A stretch of DNA of 29,588 nt, taken from positions 1 through 29,588 of the IMG/VR virus record IMGVR_UViG_3300031977_000080; one strand, written 5' to 3'. Positions within the stretch are counted from its first letter, which is position 1. The number at the start of each line of letters is the position of its first letter. This DNA is from a virus. A program made the position numbers and the translations under genes. Below the pieces are notes generated by a model. The model worked only from the letters and a program-made list of their open reading frames with translations. It searched no databases and was not told the DNA's origin. Shown here in pieces: positions 6,908 to 13,511 of this stretch.

Positions 6908-7146
6908 AAAAAAATAAATTTTTAAATAGTGTTATTGATTTATTAGATATTATGACTAATGAATTAAAAGAAAAAGAAGAAAAATGTGCAGATGGTAGGA
7001 TGTTAATTAGAATTGGACATAGAATTTCTGCTATACATAAAGTTAAACATTATATAAAACAAAGAATTAAAAACGAAGATATACCTGAAGTTATTAGAAA
7101 AAAAACAAATGTAGATTTTTTATATAATTTAAAATCAAAAGATTAA
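6904..7146 (+). CDS. Small helical hypothetical protein
   Basis: 80 residues, predicted all-helical, with alternating charged residues (LLDIMTNELKEKEEKCADGR, then RISAIHKVKHYIKQRI). No domain recognised. It begins inside the upstream stop (ATGA) and is followed directly by the next ATG at 7147 with no gap, so it is part of a translationally coupled run of early genes. Confidence 0.65.
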   Translation: MKKNKFLNSVIDLLDIMTNELKEKEEKCADGRMLIRIGHRISAIHKVKHYIKQRIKNEDIPEVIRKKTNVDFLYNLKSKD

Positions 7147-7515
7147 ATGAAAACATTACAAGAAGAAAACATAAAAGAACTAACAGAAAAGACATTAGAC
7201 CTAATTGCCAAGACATCAGTAGAGTTAGGACATAGGGCAGATGCTAAAACTATGGCATCTCTTGCAAAGATATTAGCTGAAGATTTACAAAAAGAGAATA
7301 GATTTAGAAGGATGTATTTTAATCAAATAAAAGATTCTTTTTATCAGGGGGTAAGGTTTTGCGACTTTGAACCTTTTCTTAATATAAGAACTTTTTACAG
7401 ATGGATTATTGCTCATAAGAAAATAGTAAATGATGCTTACTATCAAGTACATACATTAAATAAAAAACCTGAAGAAGTACCATTTTATCAAGAACCTAAA
7501 AAACTATTAAAATGA
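7147..7515 (+). CDS. Hypothetical early protein, possibly replication-associated
   Basis: 122 residues. The N-terminal half is helical (LTEKTLDLIAKTSVELGHRA, then MASLAKILAEDLQKENRF). The middle has YQGVRFCDFEPFLNIRTFYRW, where the stretch before RTFYRWI looks like a conserved core, and the C-terminus is basic and proline-containing. I have seen similar cores beside initiator proteins in flavobacterial phages but cannot name a family. The neighbourhood (initiator-like, HTH, NinG) suggests DNA replication or recombination. Confidence 0.6.
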   Translation: MKTLQEENIKELTEKTLDLIAKTSVELGHRADAKTMASLAKILAEDLQKENRFRRMYFNQIKDSFYQGVRFCDFEPFLNIRTFYRWIIAHKKIVNDAYYQVHTLNKKPEEVPFYQEPKKLLK

Positions 7516-7790
7516 AAACTATAACTATTACACAAGATGAAATTAAAACTGCAACTGATGCAATTAAATGGCATCTTAAAAACTATGGACATATAACAAG
7601 TTGGGAAGCTATAAAAGAATATGGTGCTACAAGATTAGCAGATATTATATATAAATTAAAGAAACAAGGTTACAATATACATACTACTGAAATAGCAAAA
7701 ACTACTAGATTCGGTAGAAAAACAACTATAGCTAAGTATCTTTACTTTAAACCGAAACCACAATACGAACAAAAATTAATATGGGGGTAA
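7512..7790 (+). CDS. Helix-turn-helix protein, HTH_55-like
   Basis: 92 residues. ITSWEAIKEYGATRLADIIY followed by KLKKQGYNI is the typical core of the small phage HTH family PF14090 (HTH_55), ending in a beta strand (TTIAKYLYFKP). It overlaps the upstream gene by 4 bases and NinG by 10 bases. Such proteins often sit beside ninG-like genes and may be regulators or nucleoid-binding accessory proteins. The target site is unknown. Confidence 0.75.
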   Translation: MKTITITQDEIKTATDAIKWHLKNYGHITSWEAIKEYGATRLADIIYKLKKQGYNIHTTEIAKTTRFGRKTTIAKYLYFKPKPQYEQKLIWG

Positions 7791-8197
7791 AAAAACCTGT
7801 AAGCAAATTAAAGAAAGAGTTAGATAGTTGGTTCTCTAAATATATAAGATTAAGAGAAGCTACAGATACTGGTGCAGCCCAATGCTTTACTTGTGGTAAG
7901 GTTGCACATTATAAATCAGGTATGCAATGTGGTCATTTTCAATCTCGTAGGCATCATAATACAAGATGGAATGAACAAAATTGTCAAGTACAATGTGTTA
8001 AATGTAATATGTTTGGTCAGGGAGAGCAGTATAAGTTCGGCATGTATTTAGATGCTAAGTATGGATTAGGTACTGCTGAAGAATTAGAATATCTGTCAAA
8101 GCTAAATGTAAAAATGACTAGGATAGATTATGTAGAAAAGATAAGTTATTACAAAGGGCTTGTTAATAAAATAAAAAAGGAAAAGAATATAGAGTAA
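7781..8197 (+). CDS. ninG: NinG/Rap-like recombination endonuclease
   Basis: 138 residues. The metal-binding nuclease core is clear: C35xxC38, then QCGHFQSRRHHNTRWNEQNC (residues 49-68), and CVKCNMFGQGEQYKFG (72-87). This pattern of paired Cys with GHF and RRH is that of lambda NinG (Rap), an HNH-related structure-specific nuclease that cuts D-loops and Holliday junctions during recombination. Family members are usually about 200 residues; this one is shorter but keeps the core. With the NinB-like gene at 10706 it gives the phage a lambda-type recombination pair. Confidence 0.85.
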   Translation: MGVKKPVSKLKKELDSWFSKYIRLREATDTGAAQCFTCGKVAHYKSGMQCGHFQSRRHHNTRWNEQNCQVQCVKCNMFGQGEQYKFGMYLDAKYGLGTAEELEYLSKLNVKMTRIDYVEKISYYKGLVNKIKKEKNIE

Positions 8198-8206
8198 TTA
8201 ATTTTC

Positions 8207-8214
8207 TATATTTG
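8207..8214 (+). promoter_or_regulatory. Host-type promoter -7 box just before the 8219 gene
   Basis: TATATTTG fits TAnnTTTG and sits in the 21-base gap before the ATG at 8219. The expected transcription start, a few bases downstream, would coincide with the ATG, giving a leaderless mRNA. This internal promoter would boost the 8219 gene and the sigma-like gene that follows. Confidence 0.55.
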
Positions 8215-8218
8215 GAAT

Positions 8219-8575
8219 ATGACAAAACCAATATTTGCAAATACTACACATCAAATAGTTGTTAATGATTATTTGAACTTAATGTTATCTTTTGTCAAAG
8301 AGATTTCTTCTGAAACTAGATACAATAATTTTAAGGAAGTATTACAAGTTATAATAGAATATCATAATAGTTATGGCAAAGATGTAGATGCAGGTAATTG
8401 GGATGATTGGCTAACACTTATACCTTCGCATACTTCAGTAATGGTAAACGGATATTTTGCAGGTATACAAACAAAAAGAAATTTAGAAGCTATAAGAGCA
8501 TACAAGCTATTGTTAGACAATGCTTTAGAAATGGTTGTAAGAGATTTAAGAGATATAAAAAATAATAATGAATAA
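8219..8575 (+). CDS. Hypothetical early protein
   Basis: 118 residues, mainly helical, no transmembrane segment. Features: DYLNLMLSFVKEISSETRY, then WDDWLTLIPSHTSVMVNGYF, and a C-terminal helix with acidic and basic patches ending RDIKNNNE. No family recognised. It has its own host-type promoter box 5 bases upstream and overlaps the sigma-like gene by 8 bases, so the two are probably made together. It could be an anti-host or sigma-partner protein, but this is inference from adjacency. Confidence 0.65.
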   Translation: MTKPIFANTTHQIVVNDYLNLMLSFVKEISSETRYNNFKEVLQVIIEYHNSYGKDVDAGNWDDWLTLIPSHTSVMVNGYFAGIQTKRNLEAIRAYKLLLDNALEMVVRDLRDIKNNNE

Positions 8576-9131
8576 AGTATATCAGGCAGTAGCAGATTGT
8601 AGAGAAACATTTGTAGAAATGTCTTACACCTACTCGCAAGATATAAACGAAATAGAAGAAGCAGTACAAGAATTAATGTTATACTTTATGCAGATGAACC
8701 CTGCAATATTAAAAGATATATATAATAAAGATGGCAAGAAAGGATTAATAAGATATGGTGCAGTAGTATTAAGAAGAAGCTATACATCAGTAAGAAGTCC
8801 TTTTTATTATAAATACAATAAATACTATACTAACTTAGATGCACAGGCAAGTAGTATAACATACGACATAACAGAAACAGGAGAAATGTCAAACGAGAAA
8901 CATCTATACAATATACCTAATCCTGAAGAATACCAACAATGGCAAAAGCTAGAACAAATAGACAAAGCATTAGAAGATGTATATTGGTATGATCGGGATG
9001 TATTTAAGTTGTACTACTACGAGGGTAACACATTAACAGGACTAGCAAAGAAAACAGGCATAAGTAGAAATAGCTTGTTTACGACTATAGACAAAGTAAG
9101 AGAATATCTAAAAGAAAAATTAGATGATTAA
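8568..9131 (+). CDS. Sigma-70-like RNA polymerase sigma factor
   Basis: 187 residues with the two-domain layout of ECF-like sigma factors. An N-terminal region 2-like part (DINEIEEAVQELMLYFMQMN, about 25-44, and the basic IRYGAVVLRRSY, about 61-72) is followed by a loop, then a C-terminal region 4-like HTH (YYYEGNTLTGLAKKTGISRN, 149-168, then SLFTTIDKVREYLKEKL). Such proteins bind core RNA polymerase and select promoters. It is the only transcription factor of this type in the genome. The phage has five late sites with a non-host consensus (see 11091, 12853, 22026, 23511, 25781), which makes it the natural candidate for their recognition. Sequence divergence in region 2 means function is inferred. 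Confidence 0.65.
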   Translation: MNKVYQAVADCRETFVEMSYTYSQDINEIEEAVQELMLYFMQMNPAILKDIYNKDGKKGLIRYGAVVLRRSYTSVRSPFYYKYNKYYTNLDAQASSITYDITETGEMSNEKHLYNIPNPEEYQQWQKLEQIDKALEDVYWYDRDVFKLYYYEGNTLTGLAKKTGISRNSLFTTIDKVREYLKEKLDD

Positions 9132-9750
9132 TATTACAAACGAAGATAACATGGAGTTAATGTCAAGATATGAGGATAAACATTTCGACTTAGCAATAGT
9201 TGATCCTCCTTATGGAATTGATGTAACAAAAATGACTTTGGGAAATGGTAAAAAAAAAATAAATAGAGGCACAACAAATTGGGATAGTTCTACACCATCT
9301 CAAAAATACTGGAATAATTTATTTAGAGTAAGTAAAAATCAAATAGTTTGGGGAGCTAATTATATGACTGAATATTTACCACCAAGTATGGGATGGATTT
9401 ATTGGGATAAAGGAACTGGAGCAAATGATTTTTCTGATGGTGAACTTGCATTTACATCTTTTAATAGAGCTTTAAGAAGTTATAAAATATCTTGGGTTGG
9501 AGCAAATGCAAATAATGGAACTCCAAGAATACATCCAACTGAAAAACCAATTAGGCTTTATGAATGGATATTAATGAATTATGCAAAGGAAGGAGATAAG
9601 ATTTTAGACACACATCTTGGAAGTGGTAGTATTGCAATAGCTTGTCATAATTTAGGTTACGACCTTACTGCTTGTGAACTTGACAAAGAATATTATAATG
9701 CAGCTATAAAAAGATTAAATGAACATACTGCACAATTAAGAATAATATGA
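9124..9750 (+). CDS. Orphan DNA methyltransferase, N6/N4 amino type
   Basis: 208 residues. Catalytic motif DPPY at 27-30 precedes the AdoMet-binding motif DTHLGSGS at 162-169, and HPTEKP lies at 137-142; this order is typical of the beta class of amino-methyltransferases (PF01555). DPPY favours adenine-N6 methylation. The target-recognition region between the motifs is short, which fits compact phage enzymes. No restriction endonuclease is adjacent, so the likely role is protection of phage DNA from host restriction or marking for replication or packaging. It overlaps the sigma-like gene by 8 bases. The target sequence cannot be read here. Confidence 0.9.
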   Translation: MINITNEDNMELMSRYEDKHFDLAIVDPPYGIDVTKMTLGNGKKKINRGTTNWDSSTPSQKYWNNLFRVSKNQIVWGANYMTEYLPPSMGWIYWDKGTGANDFSDGELAFTSFNRALRSYKISWVGANANNGTPRIHPTEKPIRLYEWILMNYAKEGDKILDTHLGSGSIAIACHNLGYDLTACELDKEYYNAAIKRLNEHTAQLRII

Positions 9751-10145
9751 GTAACTTTTTTGTAAAAAACGAGGTATATGAAGAACGCATAGAAATATGT
9801 AGAGGTTGTGTGTATTATAAAAAGTTACTAGGAAATTGTTCAATTTGTGGTTGTTTTATGAAAATTAAGTCAAGAATTTCCGTAATGGAGTGTCCAAAAA
9901 AATATTGGACTGCATCAAATAAAATAGAAAGTCCTGATATTATACCTGAAGAATTAATAGAAGAATGTCTTTTGATTTGGGATGATATAAAGACAGGAGT
10001 AGCAAAGAATGTAACAGTTAAAAAGAAAATGGTTGAACTGTATAACACAATATATGGTACTAGATACAAACCTAATAGTAATTGTGGTACTTGTCTAAAC
10101 AACTGTTTTCAAGGAATTAAACAAATAAAAGAAAAATATGGATAA
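9747..10145 (+). CDS. Cys-rich protein with DUF6171-like zinc motif
   Basis: 132 residues. RIEICRGCVYYKKLLGNCSI then CGCFMKIKSRISVMECPKKY shows the spacing CxxC...CxxCGCxMxxK...CP typical of small phage DUF6171-like zinc-ribbon proteins. A second Cys group (CGTCLNNCFQG) lies near the C-terminus, about 113-123, after an acidic helical part. Function unknown; widely present in phage early regions. It overlaps the methyltransferase stop (ATGA) and the next gene by 8 bases. Confidence 0.65.
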   Translation: MSNFFVKNEVYEERIEICRGCVYYKKLLGNCSICGCFMKIKSRISVMECPKKYWTASNKIESPDIIPEELIEECLLIWDDIKTGVAKNVTVKKKMVELYNTIYGTRYKPNSNCGTCLNNCFQGIKQIKEKYG

Positions 10146-10398
10146 AAGAATACCTGACTATTATATAGGAAAATATTATAAATACGAAGCTAGAAAAGTA
10201 ATAGCAGATTGGGAGTTAAGTTACAACGTAGGTAATTCAGTTACTTATCTTTTAAGATGTGGTAAGAAAACAGAAAAAGGAATGAGTAATATAGATAAAC
10301 ATATTGAAGATGTAAATAAAGCTATACATCATTTGGAATTTGAATTAGAAGAATTAAAGAAAAAGAAATTAAGTAAAATTAGATTAAATCATATTTAA
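10138..10398 (+). CDS. DUF3310-like protein
   Basis: 86 residues. YYIGKYYKYEARKVIADWEL, then NVGNSVTYLLRCGKK and DVNKAIHHLEFELEEL, match the DUF3310 pattern (EA..vI..w.l....GN..kY..R.G.K....DL.KA..yL..E). In some phages the domain is attached to nucleotide kinases, but its own role is unknown. It is the last gene before the structured intergenic segment 10397-10453, and its stop codon overlaps the start of that stem. Confidence 0.8.
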   Translation: MDKRIPDYYIGKYYKYEARKVIADWELSYNVGNSVTYLLRCGKKTEKGMSNIDKHIEDVNKAIHHLEFELEELKKKKLSKIRLNHI

Positions 10399-10453
10399 AG
10401 GAGAGTAGGCATATTGCCAATATAATAATATTAAATGTTTTTTGCTCTCCTTT
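10397..10453 (+). terminator. Branched RNA structure, probable terminator or regulatory RNA
   Basis: A 9-bp closing stem pairs AAAGGAGAG (10397-10405) with CTCTCCTTT (10445-10453). Inside it are two further perfect hairpins: GGCA-tat-TGCC (10408-10418) and AATAT-aata-ATATT (10419-10432). The downstream flank is U-rich (TTTATTTT). The whole is a three-way-junction-like fold in a 74-base gap. It could be a terminator of the early operon with a long decorated loop, an mRNA-processing site or a small regulatory RNA. Confidence 0.55.
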
Positions 10454-10472
10454 ATTTTAAAACAAAAAAACT

Positions 10473-10706
10473 ATGTTAAACTATATATGTAATGCTTGTG
10501 GTAACACAAAACAATTAGCTAAAGCTACCTTAGAAGTAATAGATGGTAAAGTTAGAACTAGAGAAGCACAATGCAAATGTGGAGAATATATGCAAGAAGA
10601 ATCTAAAGAGTTTGGGGGTTTTCCAAATATAAGAAGAACAGAACCATCATTAAGTAAAAGACAAGATAGAATGTGGAAAGAAACTAAAGAGAAATTTACA
10701 AGCTAA
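10473..10706 (+). CDS. Small zinc-ribbon protein
   Basis: 77 residues. The N-terminal CNACGNTKQL and, 25 residues on, CKCGEYM form a CxxC...CxC zinc ribbon, followed by a basic and polar tail (IRRTEPSLSKRQDRMWKETK). Function unknown; likely nucleic acid or protein binding. It has its own gap upstream with the branched RNA structure, and its last base overlaps the next start (TAATG), so it is coupled to the NinB-like gene. Confidence 0.65.
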   Translation: MLNYICNACGNTKQLAKATLEVIDGKVRTREAQCKCGEYMQEESKEFGGFPNIRRTEPSLSKRQDRMWKETKEKFTS

Positions 10707-11089
10707 TGAAATTTGTAATTCACGATAAAAAAGATAAGATGCAATTAGTAAACTATTTAAAAGATATGGAAAGTCCATATACTGTAGAGGTTAAGAAACA
10801 CAGAAACACAAGATCAAACGTACAGAACAATTACTATTGGAAGTGTATAGTGCAAGTATTAGCTGAGGAGTTAGGATTTTTTAATGATGAAATGCATGAT
10901 GCATTAAAGGTTAAGTTTAGTTCTGAATGGCAAATGATACAGTATAAAGATAAAACTATTCCTATGCACAATATAACAAGTACAACTAACATGAATACTA
11001 AAGCATTTGAAAATTATTGTGAACAAATAAGAATATGGGCATTATCTGATTTAGGGATAAGATTAATGCTGCCAAATGAATACCAATAA
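10706..11089 (+). CDS. ninB: NinB (Orf)-like recombination mediator
   Basis: 127 residues. RSNVQNNYYWKCIVQVLAEE (36-55), then DEMHDALKVKF (61-71) and TTNMNTKAFENYCEQIRIWA (93-112) fit the lambda NinB/Orf family, where the R-S-x-x-Q-N-x-x-Y-W core is followed by a long helix. Orf binds single-stranded DNA and SSB and helps load recombinase in the Red or RecF pathways. Here a NinG-like nuclease and an SSB-like protein are encoded nearby, but no RecT or Red-beta annealing protein is seen. It is the last gene before the first late promoter motif. Confidence 0.8.
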   Translation: MKFVIHDKKDKMQLVNYLKDMESPYTVEVKKHRNTRSNVQNNYYWKCIVQVLAEELGFFNDEMHDALKVKFSSEWQMIQYKDKTIPMHNITSTTNMNTKAFENYCEQIRIWALSDLGIRLMLPNEYQ

Positions 11090-11090
11090 T

Positions 11091-11102
11091 TTCTATTATA
11101 TA
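11091..11102 (+). promoter_or_regulatory. Phage late promoter motif copy 1, before terS
   Basis: TTCTATTATATA begins 2 bases after the ninB-like stop. The ATG of terS starts exactly 14 bases after the motif start, as at 12853 and 25781. The upstream element at the corresponding distance (11071-11080, GCCAAATGAA) matches ATCAAACAAA at 6 of 10 positions and lies inside the preceding coding sequence. The short distance implies a leaderless or nearly leaderless mRNA. Confidence 0.6.
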
Positions 11103-11104
11103 CT

Positions 11105-11464
11105 ATGGACAAACGAACAGAACGAACACAAACTAACAAAGAAAAATTATTAGATGCTTTAGAGTTATCACTAGGAATAGTTACTGAAGCTTGTGTTAAG
11201 TGTGGTCTTAGTAGAACCCAACATTATAAGTGGTATAATGAAGATGAAGAATATCGTAAAGCAGTAGATAGTATAGATAATAAATTTATTGACTTTGCAG
11301 AAAGCCATTTAAAAAAACAAATAGAGAATGGCAGTACACAAGCTACTACATTCTTTCTAAGGACAAGAGGTCGTAAGAGAGGTTATAATGAGAAGCAAGA
11401 GATAGATTTAACATCAGGTAATGAACCTATCAAAATAAATATAAATCTTGGAGATAAATCCTGA
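11105..11464 (+). CDS. terS: Small terminase subunit
   Basis: 119 residues. An N-terminal HTH (KLLDALELSLGIVTEACVKC, then GLSRTQHYKWYNEDEEYRKA) is followed by helices (FIDFAESHLKKQIENGS) and a C-terminal basic/Thr part (RTRGRKRGYNEKQEIDLTSG). This is the usual layout of small terminases, which bind the packaging site and stimulate the large subunit. It is directly followed, with a 17-base overlap, by terL. The packaging site (pac or cos) is not identified. Confidence 0.85.
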   Translation: MDKRTERTQTNKEKLLDALELSLGIVTEACVKCGLSRTQHYKWYNEDEEYRKAVDSIDNKFIDFAESHLKKQIENGSTQATTFFLRTRGRKRGYNEKQEIDLTSGNEPIKININLGDKS

Positions 11465-12758
11465 ATTTACAAGCACACAAAAACAAGCACTTAAATACTT
11501 ATTTGATAACAAGACAAAAGAAGTATTATTTGGAGGTGCAGCAGGTGGTGGTAAATCTTGGGTAGGTGTAAGCTATTTAATTCTTATGTGCTTACAATAC
11601 AAAGGCACAAGATACTTAATGGGTAGGTCTAAGTTAGATGCACTAAAGAAAACAACACTAAATACTTTCTTTGAAGTATGTAATGCTTGGAACTTAAAAT
11701 CAGGAGAACACTATACCTTTAATGGCTCTAGTAATATAATTAGCTTTTACAATAAAAGCGAGATAATACTAAAAGACCTATTCTTATATCCTTCAGACAG
11801 AAACTTTGATAGTTTAGGTTCATTAGAGATTACAGGTGCTTTTATAGATGAAGCAAACCAAATAACTGAAAAGGCAAAAAACGTAGTAGCTTCAAGATTA
11901 AGATATAAATTAGATGAAAACAATCTAATACCTAAATTACTAATGACTTGCAACCCTGCAAAGAATTGGGTATATACTGAATACTACAGACCTGCTAAAG
12001 ACAACACAATAAAACCTTACAGGAGATTTATACAATCATTAGTAAAAGACAATCAGTATATATCACAACATTATGAGAAGCAATTATTTGAATTAGATGA
12101 ACTAAGCAAACAACGACTACTTTATGGTAATTGGGAATATGATGCTACTGATGATAGCTTAATAGATTACAATGCTATAGTAAGTTTATTTAATCAACAA
12201 GGACAAGATGGAGAAAAGTATATAACTTGTGATGTAGCACGTTTTGGTAACGATAGAACAGTTATTATGCTTTGGAAAGGGTTGCATACTATAGAGATAC
12301 AAACTTTGCTTAAATCATCTGTAAATGAGGTTGTAGAGCAAATTAAGAAATTACAACAAAAATATCAGGTCAATTTAAGAAACATAATAGTTGATGAAGA
12401 TGGCGTAGGTGGTGGTGTAAAAGATTATCTTAGATGTCAGGGCTTTGTAAATAATTCAAGACCAATAAAAGGAGAGAACTATCAAAACCTTAAAACACAA
12501 TGTTATTATAAGTTAGCCGACTTAATAAATAAATCACAAATAGGTATAAGCTGCACAGATGTAAATATTAAGAGTTATATAATTGAGGAGTTAGAGCAGG
12601 TAAGAACTAAAGATGCAGACAAAGACAATAAACTACAGATACTTTCTAAAGACAATGTAAAAGCTATACTAGGTCGTTCTCCTGATTATTCAGATGCTTT
12701 AGCTATGCGTATGTATTATGAAATAGATAGTAACTATGGCAAGTATTATGTACAATAA
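11448..12758 (+). CDS. terL: Large terminase subunit
   Basis: 436 residues, starting from a TTG codon at 11448 (LEINPEF read as MEINPEF) inside the 3' end of terS; no ATG precedes the ATPase core, so the alternative start is needed. Walker A is GGAAGGGKS at 29-37, Walker B FIDEANQ at 132-138, and coupling motif TCNP at 167-170. The RNase H-like nuclease has D262 (CDVARFGND), the VDEDGVGGG segment near 315-323 and the C-terminal PDYSDALAMR near 412-421. These match headful or cos motor proteins that translocate and cut DNA. A stem-loop follows the stop. Confidence 0.97.
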   Translation: MEINPEFTSTQKQALKYLFDNKTKEVLFGGAAGGGKSWVGVSYLILMCLQYKGTRYLMGRSKLDALKKTTLNTFFEVCNAWNLKSGEHYTFNGSSNIISFYNKSEIILKDLFLYPSDRNFDSLGSLEITGAFIDEANQITEKAKNVVASRLRYKLDENNLIPKLLMTCNPAKNWVYTEYYRPAKDNTIKPYRRFIQSLVKDNQYISQHYEKQLFELDELSKQRLLYGNWEYDATDDSLIDYNAIVSLFNQQGQDGEKYITCDVARFGNDRTVIMLWKGLHTIEIQTLLKSSVNEVVEQIKKLQQKYQVNLRNIIVDEDGVGGGVKDYLRCQGFVNNSRPIKGENYQNLKTQCYYKLADLINKSQIGISCTDVNIKSYIIEELEQVRTKDADKDNKLQILSKDNVKAILGRSPDYSDALAMRMYYEIDSNYGKYYVQ

Positions 12759-12760
12759 AA

Positions 12761-12791
12761 AAAAGATGTAACTCTAGGAATCACATCTTTT
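12761..12791 (+). terminator. Stem-loop terminator after terL
   Basis: AAAAGATGT (12761-12769) pairs with ACATCTTTT (12783-12791) across a 13-base loop, 2 bases after the terL stop. The A-rich left arm and T-rich right arm make it bidirectional in form. It probably separates the terminase transcript from the tail operon. Confidence 0.7.
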
Positions 12792-12852
12792 AAAAACAAA
12801 AACCTTAAGAAAACGCAGCAAACATAACGATTTTAAACTAAATAACAAATAA

Positions 12853-12864
12853 TTCTATTATATA
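12853..12864 (+). promoter_or_regulatory. Phage late promoter motif copy 2, before tail chaperone
   Basis: TTCTATTATATA with the ATG exactly 14 bases after its start. Upstream at 12833-12842 is TTAAACTAAA, a 6/10 match to the ATCAAACAAA element at the same relative position. It lies in a 108-base gap following the terL terminator, so it is well placed to start the tail operon. Confidence 0.65.
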
Positions 12865-12866
12865 TT

Positions 12867-13511
12867 ATGCAAGTAAACATTAAGAAGGATGGTAAGAAAA
12901 ATACTTACAATCTAATTAACAGTTGGGATGATGTAACACTTGAAAAATGGGCTAAACTTATTGATAGTAATAATAAGTCAAAGACCAAAGAAGCATTAGA
13001 TACGATAACTATGTTATCAGACATACCGAGAAAACTTGTAAAAGAGTTGAGTATAAATGATGTATCTAATATTCTAAATAAAATAGCTGAGTTGCAAAAC
13101 AAAGCTAAGAGCAGGTTTAAGAAGGTAATAAAAGTAGATGGAGTAGAGTATGGTTTCCATCCTGATTTATCTGAGATAACACTTGGAGAATATGCAGATA
13201 TAGAAACCTACATACAAGCAGGGATAGAGAATAACTTAGCTAAGATGATGGCAGTTCTTTATAGACCAATAGTAGAGAGAAATGGTAAATACTATACTAT
13301 AAAGAGATATGATGGAAGCGAGGTTAGAATGAGGGCAGAAAAGTTTAAGAAGATGAAAGCAGTAGATGTAAATAGTTGCTTGGTTTTTTTTTGGACTTTA
13401 GGCAACGAACTATCAACGATTTTGCCGTTGTATTTGATGGAACGGATCAGGGAAGTGAAACAATCACTACAGATGAAAAGTTCGCACAAAAATGGGGATG
13501 GTTTGGAGTAA
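12867..13511 (+). CDS. Tail assembly chaperone, short (zero-frame) product
   Basis: 214 residues. Helical protein with a domain around VDGVEYGFHPDLSEITLGEY (about 91-110) and IETYIQAGIENNLAKMMAVL (about 112-131), as in tail assembly chaperone-type proteins of Bacteroidota phages. The zero frame ends KNGDGLE at 13511. The -1 frame overlaps its 3' end and continues to 13636. This is the G/GT layout in which a fixed fraction of ribosomes shift frame to make a longer form; both forms coat the tape measure during tail assembly. It is located right after terL, far from the tape measure (20600), which is unusual. Confidence 0.7.
   Translation: MQVNIKKDGKKNTYNLINSWDDVTLEKWAKLIDSNNKSKTKEALDTITMLSDIPRKLVKELSINDVSNILNKIAELQNKAKSRFKKVIKVDGVEYGFHPDLSEITLGEYADIETYIQAGIENNLAKMMAVLYRPIVERNGKYYTIKRYDGSEVRMRAEKFKKMKAVDVNSCLVFFWTLGNELSTILPLYLMERIREVKQSLQMKSSHKNGDGLE
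13385..13391 (+). other. Programmed -1 ribosomal frameshift site (T TTT TTT)
   Basis: The zero frame reads CTT GGT TTT... resolved as TTG GTT TTT TTT TGG around 13380-13394, giving the ideal heptamer T TTT TTT at 13385-13391 inside a run of nine T. A -1 shift continues TTG GAC TTT AGG and stays open to 13636. The -1 frame has no ATG near its beginning (only TTG at 13376), so it is reached by shifting rather than by independent initiation. About 10 bases downstream GCAA (13402-13405) can pair with TTGC (13422-13425) and CAACG (13414-13418) with CGTTG (13426-13430), an H-type pseudoknot arrangement. Confidence 0.8.

Noticed and set aside
10435-10479. 14-codon ORF starting in the structured gap before 10473
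   Set aside because: Too short to support, and it runs into the start of the zinc-ribbon gene.
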